Both the position numbers and the translations under genes were made by a program. From Ctenosaura bakeri (lineage: Eukaryota; Chordata; Lepidosauria; Squamata; Iguanidae), in contig CAOLHI010000424.1 in the NCBI GenBank assembly GCA_948474755.1, positions 496,001 to 560,000 of the forward strand: 64,000 nucleotides of DNA. The letters are read 5' to 3'. The notes under the pieces were generated by a model. That model made no database searches. It saw only the letters and a program-made list of their open reading frames with translations, and had not been told where the DNA came from. The number at the start of each line of letters is the position of its first letter. Position 1 is the first letter of the stretch. Shown piece after piece: positions 11,520 to 23,945 of the stretch.

Positions 11520-13719
11520 CTAGGAAACCAGCAACACAAACATCAGTCCACCTTCAGCTTTTCAGAAAGACAGAGCACCACTCCCAGTTGTGGGAAGTAT
11601 GAGCCCCAGGCCCTACACCCTAATGACTGCTTACATTTCCCACTTGCATTTTAAGTCAAGATTAATATCCAGCACAAACAGAGTTTATTCCTGTTTTCAG
11701 TGGCAAGAGTCATATTTCATAGTATCCCCCTGGCAACAGCAATGGCTGTTATATATCACATCTAATTAAGGCAAACAGTTCATTGATCTCTGCTTGTAGG
11801 CCACAAATAACACACCTGCACTGATCAAAAACATGAGTGTAAACTGAGAAAAGCTATAAAGTAGGAAAACAAAATCTGGGCAGGTAATATAATGATCTTT
11901 GCACTTTGTGGCAAGGACCTGGACCTGATTTCATTCTGGCCTCTTCCAGAGCTGGGATCCATTTTTTTGGAATAAGGTTTTCTAAAGGGTCAAGCAAACA
12001 GATTCGCCATTCCTAGCATCATCTATAGACACTCAATGTCTCTGTTAAAAGATTTGTAGTTCAAACAGAAAACCAGTAGCTTGCCATATAACTGAGCATA
12101 GAGTCACCCAAAATAATGAATAGACTGCTGCTAAAACTCTTGCATTAGTTAGCATAACTCTTTGCAGTACCTTCCTTGAACATGCATTTCCCTTCTAGAT
12201 TAGTCTTACAGCACTAAGACACCCATGGAGAAAGTTTTCATTTGAACAATGCAGATGGAACACTTTTCCAAACAAGAAATTGTCCTTTTCAGGAACTTTA
12301 AGAGTAATTCAGAGCATCACTTGGATAATACAAATGGTTAATCATAGATTAATCCCAATATGCTTCTTCAACTAACACTCCATTTAATGTTTCCCCACTG
12401 CACAACAACAAGAGTACCATACAGAAGCCAGAATCCTGTTTTATGTGCACATAAATGTGATTTACACATACACATGTCTCTTTTTTAAAGAAGTGTAAGG
12501 TACTATCTTCTAACTCTTTGCACTACAGTCCTCCTTCCACGTTTGTCAGTTTGACTTTCATGATTTTGATTATTTGCAAGGCACTTACTCGCCTTCCCCA
12601 CCCCTTCTCCTTCTTCCATTCCCTTGCATTCCTCACCCCAGGCTTGAGTGACTTGTGTTTAAAATGGACTTTTTTTTCCTTTTGGGTGAACAAAGTCTGC
12701 CCAGCGGCTAGAGGCATGTCCTCTCTGCCATGTGGCTGCACAGTCTACTGTGAAATGGCAACTGATTGGTCAGGTGCTCTCTTTGCTCCTACTCTTCCCT
12801 TCTTGGAGGAACCTCCTTCCTCAAGGTGGCAACTGGAAGTAGCTAGAACACCAGAACTCAGCTCTCCGCTCTTCTCCATTTGAGGGGAAAATACCTGTAA
12901 TCCATTTACCTTGTCTTTTTTCTTCTCCCTGAGAGTGCTGGGCTCCAGAGGAGAACGGAATTGTAGGGGCAGAGTTATTAGCAGTGTTTCCACTTGCACA
13001 AGAGTTCTGCGCCCAAACCCTTGTGAATGTGGAAGGGCTACTGTACATCCAAAATCTCCATCCCAACAGTTCTCACGCCCCAAGAAGCCACTTTTGCTGC
13101 TTATCAGTGGGGAGAGAAGGAAGGGAGAGGCAGTTCAAACAATGCAAGGTGGAAGGTTAGCAAGGTGCTCTCCATCCATGAGCACATTCCCATTTCACGC
13201 TCCTTTAACCCAAGCCCTTTGTAACTATCTCACTTGCCTCACTGCTCCCTCCTCTCCCCATCAGTAACCACCACAAGCAGCAAACCTCATAGGGCCTGAC
13301 CACCATGGAAGAGGGCATTGGGACTAAAGGATAGCCCCTTGCACCCCATCTAAAAGACATCTATCAGGGAGTGGACACAATACTGTGCAGACAGAGCTTT
13401 ATACTTGTTTTTGGCCACAGAGTTTTAAGTGTCACTTTTTAAAGTACAAAATCAATTAAGTAAGGTCCATTTTTGTGATTGCCTAAACATGGCTGTTAAA
13501 ATGTTTGCATTTTCCTGCTTACCTGCTTCAAATACATATGCATTAGTATATGGTCTGTCCTAAGCATTTACATCCTGGTTCATATCAAGTCTTACGCAAC
13601 GTGCATGACAGCTTCATTCCTTCATAGTCTGATTTATAAAAGCAATTACAATATCTTGTCATCTTTTTTATCAGTCTGTGGCTGAAATCCAACTTCCTCT
13701 CAGTATAGAATAAATATAC

Positions 13720-13915
13720 GCATGCAGATAAATGCTACACCAGCACTGTGCAACGCCATGCAGAATAGCAATACTGTGAAATGCATGTCACTTATTGAGT
13801 GCCCTTGTGCAATGCACAATGTCCAATACAGAATGAGCAACTGCAGTACACAATGTGTAACTGCATTGTGCTTTGCACAACTGCATTGCAGAATGCACAA
13901 ACACAATGTGCAGGA
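13720..13915. repeat. TGCA-rich irregular repeat region
   Basis: Many short copies of GCAATGCACAA, TGCATTGTGC, AACTGCA and AATGTG are packed in direct and inverted order. The period is irregular. I do not recognise it as a known family. Confidence 0.6.
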
Positions 13916-14240
13916 TTGCTTCATGTACAGCTCCTCTTCTACTACTGTCAACAGAATACATCCATTGTGTTACGGCAAACAATTCAACTCACACGCATAG
14001 CATAGCATACACATGCTTATGTCACTGACAGCATGCCAGCCACTGTTTGACTTTAAAAAAAGAAGAGGTAATGTTTACTGAAGAAATATGAATAACTATT
14101 TTTCTCAACCCCCAAAATTCCAAGCAATGGTCAGTTAGTCAGTATTATGATTTCTTTCTACAGCTTATGTGTCCTCTCCAACCTACAATTTACTACATCA
14201 GAATCAGTAGATGTTGTTCAGTATGCAAAATAAGTCAACA

Positions 14241-14454
14241 TGTTGCAGCAGTTTGAGTTTTGGAGACTAGGATTTGAATTCCCACTCAGCCATGGAAACT
14301 CACTGGGTGACCTTGAACAAGTCATACTCTCTCAACCTCAAGGGAAGGCAAAGGAAAGCCCCCCTGAACAAATCTTGCCAAGAAAACTCAGTGATAGATT
14401 GGTCTTTGGATGGCCATAAGCTGGAAATGATGTGAAGGCACACAATAACAACAT
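14241..14454 (+). mobile_element. tRNA-derived SINE, same family as 6931
   Basis: It reads CTCAGCCATGGAAACTCACT, GGGTGACCTTGAACAAGTCA and, at the 3' end, GTGAAGGCACACAATAACAA. The head is partly eroded. Confidence 0.65.
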
Positions 14455-16231
14455 GGGAAATGGAGACTAGCTCTCCCCACTTACACATATGTATGATGTC
14501 ACCCTTAATGGACGCTTAGAACTAAGTCTGGGATGAGATCGGACTCCTCCCCCTGCAGTCTAATAGAGTCTCAATCCTAACAATTTGCTTTCAGATTATA
14601 ATGTGCATTCTAGTTCACCATTTCCTCTTCAGTCACCCAAAAAGGGCAACATTGGTTTGTTCACACAGTTTTGCTTTGGGCACAATGAGCAGGATGTTCC
14701 TTTTTTCTCCAGAAAAAAATTGGTAGATTTGATGCGCTTCCCCTGTCTAGCCCAATGAGTGTGGGCCTCATGATAATCAGACTTCTAGATAGGTCACCAC
14801 AACCAAGAGCACTATTAGTTTAATGCCAGTGCTACAGAGTGGGGTAGGACCAGCTGCTTCAAACATTATAAAATAATCATTTGCTAGCTGAATCCTTACT
14901 GTGGAGGTCTTTCACTCTGAATTAACAATTAGGAAGCTGAGAAAGCACAGCATGATCATCGGGCACCATGCTGCTCCTTGGAATCCAGCAGTGAGGACAT
15001 TCCTGCTCCAGCCTGTTGACCAAGTAGACTACACGTGGGCCTTGACAAAAACCACAGAGGAGGGCAGGATAACATTTTCATGCATGCAGCCTGCTTTCCA
15101 AAGCTGTTGCACAGCAAGGGTTCAAAGTTATCACTGTCCTTCCTGTTGTTGTTTTTACACAATATAGGCAGCATATAAGCAGCAGACATTACTTTCCTGC
15201 AGTCTTCCTTCCCAGCTCATAAATGCCAAGTGTCTTCCCTACTTGCAGGAAAACTGCCCTTATCTCAGACCATGCTTCAGTAAACTACTACAAACATATA
15301 CACAAATCTGCCTTCAGTTTGAGAAAATTCCCAAATACCCTCCCCTCCTACATCCACTTTGACAACCACTTTGCAGACCATTCAAACTGCTTACATAGAA
15401 CTGCAAAGCTCTGAGAAGATTTAAGTATCACTCAAATTTCGGTAGCTCCCATCCTAACTGCTGGAAATTAATGGAATCTGAAACACCCAGAAACTTTGAA
15501 TTAAGTATTAAAGTTAGTTTTGTAACAACTGCAAATCAATGCCATATATTTCTCAGTTTCTGCCCACAAAAAGCAACTCTCTCTCAAGTGTGTGTATGCA
15601 AATTTTCTAGCAAAAAGATGTTGCTAAATCTCCACCAATTCATTATTACCCTGGATAATTGGGAGGTTTTACAATATCAGATCTTTGTGTTCTCCTGACA
15701 GTGAGTAGGCAGTAGATCAGGGTGGAATCATCTGGCACACCAGATGTTGCATTCCTCACCACTAGGTAGGGCTGCTGAGAGCTGCAGTCCAACAACAGCT
15801 GGACAGACATGATTCCCACCTCTGCAGTAAATTAGCTCCTGACATGTCTTCTTCTGGCAGCTATTTCCATACCTCCCAAGTGTGAAATTGATGAATTATG
15901 ATTCCTAAGTGGAAATTGTCAATTAAATGTGCAGGCTTTGATTATTTGCAATCCACCTTGGTTGTGAAACAGGGATCTGATGGCTCTCTTTGATCATGAT
16001 CTATAATATCTGAATATTATCAGTCTAACAAATTCCTGGCATATCAGTGCTTTAACATGGATCCAAGATTAAGTCCTGAATTAAATCACAGCTCAGACAG
16101 ACTTACACAAAGATGTTGAATACAGCAAGCAGAGTTGGTTTTAAGAGGCAACCACAATGGGTAAGCCTCTCCCTAGTGACAAATATAATCTAACCATCTC
16201 ACTGTCTTCTTCTGAGAAGCAATGAGACAAA

Positions 16232-16397
16232 GGCCATTTCTGCACTAGACTGTTATAGTGTCATTAATCCACTTTCAACATCTTATGGAATCCTGGGGTT
16301 TGCAGTTTAGGGAGGGGCCTTTGAGGCAAACCCCAGGATTCCATAGGATGTTGAAAGTGTAATAATAGCACTATAACAGACTAGTGCGGAAATGGCC
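16232..16397. mobile_element. Near-perfect hairpin MITE with 3-bp target duplication
   Basis: The terminal inverted repeat of about 29 bases starts GGCCATTTCTGCACTAG and ends (right) CTAGTGCGGAAATGGCC. The whole 166-bp unit folds on itself through AACATCTTATGGAATCCTGG and its inverted copy. It is flanked by AAA on both sides (16229-16231, 16398-16400). The GGCC termini and 3-bp duplication suggest a PIF/Harbinger-like family; this is inference. Confidence 0.75.
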
Positions 16398-18224
16398 AAA
16401 GACAGTGAAGCCTTTGCTGTATAAAAAAGGTTAACCTGAAAAGTATTCCACCATCCTTTCCCTTTCATTCAGACCCACTGTGCCTTTCTCATAATACTAC
16501 AATCTATTCACCATGTTGTGTTACAGTTCTGCTCTCTTCAACCTCCCTTTCATACTTTTGCCCAACTTTTTAAGTGCTACTAGATCATAATCTGGGAGAC
16601 TGCCAAGTCTATGTATATTCAAAGAATAGGATTTATGTATCTCATCTCACTGTAAACACACTCGACAATGTATCATCTGCTTCCAGAAGTGGAGAAAGGA
16701 AACACAAGGCAGGCAAGAACAGGTCAGAGACTGCAAGTAGGTGCATGTACAAAAGTAAGAAGGCAGACAGAATGAAAATAAGGCCTCAATATGCTCCATA
16801 GAAGACAGCAGGAGAATGTGGACTAGATTGACCTTTTGAGAGACAATCTAAGAGTATTTTATTCTGTTTTCTTCCACATCTCTCAAATATTTGTGTTGAG
16901 GCCATGGACAGCATGGAAGCTGCTGGCAGATAGGAAAAAATGCAGTTAATGCACAAGGACCAGTTTAGGGTTCACTATTAACATCTGCAGACAGTAAAAA
17001 TTTTCCAGCTGTCTTTCTGAACCTTTTGGTGTGCTGTTCACTGCTTCCGTACAACTGTTTCTTTCCTTGATCAAAAATTATGGAAATTAAGAGCAGCCTT
17101 GTGCTGCTTCCTGAAGCAATTCCAGGCAATCACAGAGGCTACACAATGTCACTGTGTCATCATGTAGGAAGTATATCACACACAACTATGTAACAGTAGA
17201 TGAAGTGAGATGTGAGCAATGTCAGGAAGCACTGATTTCACTTTTAAAAGGCTTCCTGGTTATGTCAAGCAGGCACTCAGGTGTGACTATGTCATGAAGC
17301 CAGTTCAGAATGAAGGCAATATTTCCTGTTATTACTCTGAACAGGAAAACATTTAATTTCTAAGCTCTTCCCCAAAATGTCAAAACAGAAAGAATGTATT
17401 TTATGGGCAGGGAAGGTTGAATGGAACCCCTGTGTTTCAGTTTATCAATAGGCCAACTGCACTTTAAATATAGGCCGAAATCTAATTCCCCAGATTTTCT
17501 TTAAAAATCTAAATATTAAAGCCTACGTGTGGGTTTTTGTTCTTGGCCAGGCTGCACCAATTCTTTGCATGCCAAATTCCTGGTATCAACAGGCAAACAA
17601 TGATAAATACAAATTTGCTTATTTTTCCACCACAAATGGAGAAAATCCTTTGTGTTTATAAAACTGTTTAACTATAGTATCCTCTAAACAATCTTCCATC
17701 CATTAGCGTGTTATGATGCCCCTTACTATCCGTTTGTATTCCTTAAGCTAATCCACACTTCTTTAGCATTTATTTATCCTTAACAAGTACTGTATACATT
17801 TAAAGCACAACAAATTCTTTCCTAATAGTACAAAGAACCAGCCAAACCAAAACACATAATAGAATGGTCAACAAGTTCTCATGTGAAGTATGTATTCTCA
17901 GATAAAATTACTGGAGTTTCTTTGGTAGTGGCAGAATTTCTGTGTGTGGCAGGGAAGTCGAGGAAACAGTTAGTAAAATGACTAGCTCAGCTTTTACTAC
18001 CCTGGAATATTATCATGTTGCTGTTACTTAATGCTGGGTTATATCTGTATTAGTAAAGTTTCTAATTGTAAAAACAATGATTGAGAAAACATGATCTACT
18101 AAAGAGAAAAAGAAGTCCCTGGCAAACTCACAGTCATATAGCAAGACTCAGCAGGAAGTCCTTTAGAAAGCTTTGATCATGCTGACCTTGCCTGGTGCTG
18201 ACTTGTGTAGATCTGTAAGAAGAA

Positions 18225-18454
18225 CAGTGGGCCCTCAGTATCTGCTAGGATTTGGTTCGAGGACTCCCTATGGATACCAAAAATCATGGATGCTCAAATT
18301 CCATTATATACAATGGTGTAGTAAAATGACATCTCTTATACAAAACAGCAAAAGCAAAGTTTGTTTTTTGGAATCGGGGAGGGGGGATAACATTTTCAAG
18401 CAGTGGTTGATTGAATCCATGGATACAGAATCTGTAGATATGGAGGATCAACTG
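18225..18454. mobile_element. Tigger-like DNA element fragment
   Basis: The left end CAGTGGGCCCTCAGTATCTGC and the reverse complement of the right end CAGTTGATCCTCCATATCTAC are related. The interior GGATACCAAAAATCATGGAT and GATTGAATCCATGGATACAG follow the usual Tigger/MER2-like pattern. TA flanks only the right side. Confidence 0.55.
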
Positions 18455-20864
18455 TATTGAGTTTTATGCTTAGCATCTGCTATGCCTGAAACAACATAAG
18501 ATTCTGGTCTCTTGTGTTCCTTCTGACATGTTTACAAATTACAATGAGAACCAAAAGTTCATTCTGTGTTAGAAAGGACACATACTAGTGGGGTTCAGAC
18601 CTAAAGTCAAGTTCACTGTTTATCACTACAACCATGAACCTCCTTGGGGTTCAGCTCACATATTCCCCATCTCCTCGTTCATAAGTGTGAAGAGGAGAAC
18701 AGAAGCTTCTGTGCTCAATACTGAACCAAATTAAGTTCCCCATTGTGTCCAGATTCAGAGAACTGTCCCTTGACCTAAGCTGTGATTAGAACAAACTCTA
18801 GCTTTCTAGACCTGCCACTGTCCTGCACAAACTGGGAAGGAACCCCGTGAGATACTAATTATACTCTTCAGCATTGTTGAGACTGTGTACCATATTACCC
18901 TGTTATCACCCCAGCACTGTGAGGAAATGTCAGGTATGGACTAAACTCTTAGGATCAGGGGTACCAGTATGAAGTAAAGAAGTCAGCCGAACAAAGCATT
19001 TCTTCTAGAACTAAGAACCATTTGAACACGTAAATATATGAGGTGTTTAGATTATGTTGAGTGTACCTGGAACTGTCCCTCAGATGACACTGTGTTTGTT
19101 TGTTTGTTTGTCTGTTTGTTGTCTGGAGTTCTTTATGTCTACATTGTTTCTGTGTGATTAAAAATCAACCTTCTCTAACTGAGATGTCAATCTCCACGTG
19201 TCCAGAAAGGGGAAACTGGTATGAAAATTGTTCTGTCATGTCATATACTTTCTGGGTAGAACATAATTGGGCAAAAGTATCCAAGACAAATTTTGTACAG
19301 AGTTAGGAACTGCAGCTTTCAAAAGGTGGCCACTGCAAGTGCACGAAACAAGCTTGGAAAAGGCAAGAGGAAAATTCATATGAACAGGATATTTTGGAAA
19401 CACTTGGCTTACACCCAATCCACAGTACTGCAAATAACAGATGACCCAAATAATAAGCATTCTCTGGCACAGCCCAACAATAAAACAAGTTATTGCTGTC
19501 TCTTAAAACTTACACAGGAAGACCTGTGCGTACTCAAAGGGGTCAGGCCAAGCGTCTGCATTTTCTATCCCAACCCAGTGGCAAGGCATGTATGATGACT
19601 CTAATCCTCTTCTTGACCTGAAGTCAAAACCACTTTCATACTTGTAATTATATGGAATGTTTCCCCATCTGGAGGCTGATTTAACATTCATGGGCAGGTT
19701 TTCTAGGACAGAATAACGAGATGTGCACTAATCAGCTTGTTTTGCAGACAGTGCAAAGTGAAGTTTCCTGCCAATTCCGTTCTTTTAATCAACAAAGAGT
19801 TCCTCCATATTTCAAAGCCATAGTTGCTGGTATTTTGACCCTCTTGCTTTTTTCATTGTCTTTGCTAGCGCCCATTCTGTCCCCACCAACTGTTGTAACA
19901 CAGCTCAGTCACTTATTACTAAAGTTTAACTTTTCCTCTTGTTTGTATATTGACAACAGTCTAAAGAAGCAATCTGCTGCATGTATTACAGATAAATATC
20001 TACATCTGTTGCTGAGTGGGTAGTGAAATTTCCCCCCAAGGAGGTCAGCATTCAGAAGCAGCTTTTATCGCTTTTTAAAATCAGCCTTGGATAGAAATGC
20101 CCTGTGCTGGGTCTGCAGACATCAGCTCGAGAGAATTCCTGCCTCCCTTCACCCCCCAAGAAGGAAGAATGCAGCCATGGATTTGATCTCAGTGTGGAGG
20201 CCCAGTATAAATCACAGGGGTCACTAGACTGACAAATTAAGCCAGTGTCTGGAAATGAAGTTGCTGATGAAAAATGTTAATTATTTCTACTTCTACTTTT
20301 TTTTTTCACTCTGGCTGATACAGTAGAATGATTATTTAGAGTCATTTCAAAAGCAGCCATGAATCTGATCTCAGAAAAGCTACAGAAATAATTATCTGTT
20401 TCAATAAAATAGAGAGTCCTCTATAGATGAAACAGGAGAGAAATTGCTACTGTCACATCGAATAACTACCTTTAATTATTTGCAGATATTCTTCTTAGAG
20501 TGATTAATTACATTTTTAAAAGATATTTCAAAACATTCTTAGTGGATATGCGCATATGTAGATAGAATGTAGAGAGGAAAACAGGAAATGGAGAAAAGTT
20601 CTAAAAATCCAGACATCCAAACCCAGACAAGCTAACCGACATTCTGCAGCAGAAACACCCAGAAATTCTATTCTGCAGTGTTGCTGACGGAAGTCTGCCT
20701 GCGGTTGCCAAAGCTGGAAAACAGAACTATCAGCTCTCAATTGCACACCATACACAATCTTCTACATATAATAATAACTGTGCATGCTCAATTTGACCTA
20801 TATCTCAGGAAACACCAGCAAGACAAGAGCCCCTGTTTAGACCAGAAAAAAAATGTGCAGCACC

Positions 20865-21025
20865 CTTAAGACCAAGGGATGTATTATAGCAGAACTTTTG
20901 TGGATTAGAATCTGCTTTGTCTGCCACATGGCTGAATCTGATGAAATGGACTATAATCCATGAAGCATCATGTTACAATAAATCTGGTAGCCTTGGAGGT
21001 GCTACAAACTTTTTGCTGTTTTACT
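20865..21025. repeat. Palindromic interspersed repeat with AACTTTTGTGGATTAGA core
   Basis: AACTTTTGTGGATTAGAATC and, inverted, GACTATAATCCATGAAGCAT surround CTGATGAAATGGA. The outer arms are GCAGCACCCTTAAGACC and GGTAGCCTTGGAGGTGCTAC. This arrangement is a widespread sauropsid repeat. Confidence 0.5.
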
Positions 21026-21450
21026 GATAAAATTACTGTTTAGACCAAAGGGTCTTTTCTCCAGCTGGATAGCAGCTCAGCTGTACAAATCAAGAGAATG
21101 AGCAAACAACCGGTGCTCACGTAGAGATCAGTGAGAGACCCCGACAGCCCATTGCTCAAGGGAGCCCTTATAGGCTCACAGTCATGCATCAGTCACAGAG
21201 AGAGGTGACTCATAATCTCTACACTTCCAAATTGTCCAAGCTGGGCCTCCTTTCACAGACATAAACAATGCATATGTTGATGGAAAACTGGAGGTTGAGG
21301 CTGCCTCAGTACAGAGTTGTGGAGAAAATTCCCTGAGAGGAACCTAGGGGTAGGCCAAAGCAGCCACACTCAAGGGAAAAAAGTACTACCCTTAGCTTCC
21401 TACTACTGTTTTCCGAATTGGACAAGCCAGCCAATTTATTTCAATCTTCC

Positions 21451-21510
21451 TTCCTTCCTTCCTTCCTTCCTTCCTTCCTTCCCTCCTCCTTTCCTCCCTT
21501 CTTTCTTTCA
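21451..21510 (+). repeat. (TTCC)n microsatellite with degraded edge
   Basis: A pure TTCC run of about eight units is followed by TCCTCC/TTCTTTC variants. It lies about 270 bases inside the intron downstream of the TSPN exon. Confidence 0.9.
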
Positions 21511-21554
21511 CACACTGGGAAAACACGTCAATTTGTGATAACAATCTTACTGGA

Positions 21555-21745
21555 AACAATACCAGAAGCAGCTGGAAGTTTCCATGTCAGTGAGACAGTG
21601 TGTCTGCTTTGGATTTTAATCCTAACTTTGAAGGAGCTACCCAAAGTGCTGAATTCTAGGGGGGACAAAAATATGTTCGGCACCTTGGAGAGCTCCTTCA
21701 AAGTTAGGACTAAAGCCCAGAGCAGCTTCACTGCCCCACCAGCTG
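21555..21745. repeat. Imperfect inverted repeat beside the TSPN exon donor
   Basis: AATCCTAACTTTGAAGGAGCT and its inverted copy AGCTCCTTCAAAGTTAGGACT lie about 58 bases apart. The arms extend with lower match to CAGCTGGAAG and CCACCAGCTGCCAC. It may be a MITE of unknown family. Confidence 0.7.
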
Positions 21746-21779
21746 CCACTGAAGGATATCTTGTGTTAGCCATGCTCAC

Positions 21780-22324
21780 CTGGTATTTATCATGATCAGC
21801 TCCTCCAGCTTGGGCCACAAAAAGCCCTGAGCCATCTTCCAGCTCCATTTCATCAGGTGAACGCTCAAAATGGGCCCGCTCAAACTCCTCACAGTCCACG
21901 TACAGAACCACTTCCTCATCTTCCACGCTGATGGCGAAGCGAGTCCACTGGTTGACCAGTGAAGGCACTGTGAATGTGGCAGCGGCATAGGAGTTCTGAG
22001 AGCCCGGCTCTGTGTAGTAGAAGATGATCTGTTGCTTCCCATCTTTCACCTCAGATAACTTCACACCAACATAGATGATGGACTGAGAGGAATCCGTGAT
22101 GGCAAAAAGCACTCCTGGTTTCTCTGTTGTGGGCTGCACATGGAACAAGAGTGAGAAGTCTCTGTAAAAAGGGCTAGGAAGGTGGTATCGTGCCACTTGC
22201 CCTGTGTTGGCATCCAGTCCAAAGACATAGCCAGGGCTGTTGTCTGGGCCATACACTTTGATTATCTGGTCTGGTGGTGGATCCCCAATCAGCTCTATGA
22301 GGCCAACTTCTGTGCTGAGGTTTT
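21780..22324 (-). CDS. COL18A1: COL18A1 thrombospondin-N/laminin-G-like domain exon
   Basis: This 545-base exon encodes about 182 residues that form nearly the whole TSPN (laminin-G-like) domain shared by all collagen XVIII isoforms. The protein starts [16 protein letters not shown], runs through [32 protein letters not shown] and [10 protein letters not shown], and ends [16 protein letters not shown]. Each block aligns with the remembered human collagen XVIII sequence. The acceptor is TTTCTCAACAG and the donor CAG|GTGAGC. One base from the previous exon plus 545 bases gives 182 codons exactly, so the exon enters in phase 1 and leaves in phase 0. The domain lies at the N-terminus of the secreted protein, after the Frizzled domain in the long isoform. 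The open frame that runs past both ends of the exon is intronic. An imperfect hairpin and a TTCC microsatellite lie just downstream of the donor. Confidence 0.97.
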
Positions 22325-23724
22325 CTGTTGAGAAAGGAAAAGGGCATTTCAGAAACAGGGAAAGCATACACAAGAGCCTCCCAGCAATCACAAACTGAGA
22401 AGAGCCATAGCCCAAAGCTATATCTGGAGGCAGAAAACTGCTGACTTATGATGTTTTCTCAACACTCACTACATTTTTTCTGCATCCACACAGACACTAA
22501 CTTCTCCTTTACAGCACATCTCTCAAAAATCAAGCAAACTTGTAATCCATAAGTTTTACAAATAGGTAAGAGTACATACAGCCTAAATTCAAGGCTGCTA
22601 GATCTTCAGTTCCAAAGACAAACAGATCAGCTACAATGCACAGAGATTAGGTCTCAGTACCAATAAGAAGAAAAAAAAAAGAGTCAATACTGAGATCTAA
22701 TGGTGCCATAATTCTGCAATTTAAGTCCTCTTGACTCTGATTATTTTCCAGGAATAAACTACTATGCATGCATAACATTCTGTGTCCATGTTTCTTAGCT
22801 GTTCTGCTACAAAAAGATCTTTGGGGAGTAAGGCTTTACAACTAAAAGATTTTGAGATTTTAATTTCAAAGGACACTATTACATCCACCCCAAGTAGATT
22901 CTCTCTATTATGATCTAAATCCTATTTTTAGTTCTGGCTAGACAACACCCACTGATTCACTGGGATTTACACAAGTGTTGACTCCCCATTCAATAATTGA
23001 GTCAATGGGGCTACTTTACTTGAGAATAACCAACAGGATTCCAGCCTATATGCTCAATTCACATGAAAGTTTATACCAGCAGTAAGGCTCAAGTGCATGA
23101 GCCCACAGAACCCTCCCATTTTTTTTTTCTGTAGGAGTGGGCAAACTGTGTCCCCGCCAAGACTGTTCTGTGGCCTTGCACCCTTCCAGACTGCCTGGCC
23201 CACATCCAGTGCTGTTTTGTTTTGTTCTGCATGAGAAAAATAGTCCAGCACTATTTCAGGGGCTTCTACAAGACGAATAAATTTGACAGTGTGAAGCTTT
23301 GAGACATAATTACTCATATTACTAGTTCCATATTTATGATATCTTCTGATTTTTTTTAAAAAATGATCATTTCAAATTCTGAATGAACACCCCAGAGATC
23401 ACATTTCAAAACGTTTGATTTTTTATGTCTAATTTATGGTGCCATTTGGACTATCCAGATAGAAAATCTTCCTAATCTGATTAAAATAGCACAACAGCAG
23501 AGATGTGATTGCTTAATTGTTTTAATTTAGTTACCCTGAGGGGTGCCTTACCTTTCTTAAAAAAAATCTAATTTTAAGTTATACAATTAAATGACTTCAT
23601 TACAGGATAATCAATTACATTTGAAAATAATATAATCAACATGCTGGAATACAACACTGGCAGAAATGCAAACCAGGAATGAACCGATATATAACGACTG
23701 CACAAGGAGGAATACCACATATAC

Positions 23725-23945
23725 TTGTATATAAGTTTACCTCATGTATAAGTTGATGTCAGGTTTTGAGGCCAAATTTATGGATTTTGATACGATCGGT
23801 GATAAGTTTGCTGGAAAAATTCCAGTATCCTCTCTGCCCCTTCTTGTTTTAGGGCAAGTGGGGCTTAGACAGCATAGGGTTTCTTTTCCTTTGCACACCC
23901 AAGCCTTATCCCTTCTCACCTAAAGCCTCACCATTTGCCCTTGTG
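23725..23945. mobile_element. Partial copy of the TATAAGT-ended family
   Basis: The plus strand reads TTGTATATAAGTTTACCTCA and TCAGGTTTTGAGGCCAAATT, matching the minus strand of the element at 42871. Confidence 0.55.

Larger units (their letters stand above)
11520..21779 (-). other. COL18A1 intron
   Basis: The intron is bounded by the GTGAGC donor at 21779 and the TTTCCTAG acceptor at 11520. Contents include a TGCA-rich region (13720-13915), a SINE (14241-14454), a hairpin MITE (16232-16397), a Tigger-like element (18225-18454), a palindromic repeat (20865-21020) and a TTCC microsatellite plus hairpin next to the donor. The GC-richer block 12580-13270 has overlapping open frames on both strands but no recognisable domain. 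The remainder is unassigned. Confidence 0.85.

Noticed and set aside
12518..13267. Overlapping open frames of 112-121 residues on both strands in a GC-richer block
   Set aside because: There is no domain, no codon pattern and no good splice sites; frames on both strands suggest composition rather than coding.
21528..21777. Extension of the TSPN open frame downstream of DKYQ
   Set aside because: A good GTGAGC donor follows CAG, and the next exon at 11519 continues the conserved GVIAELKV in phase; the extension is a hairpin repeat.
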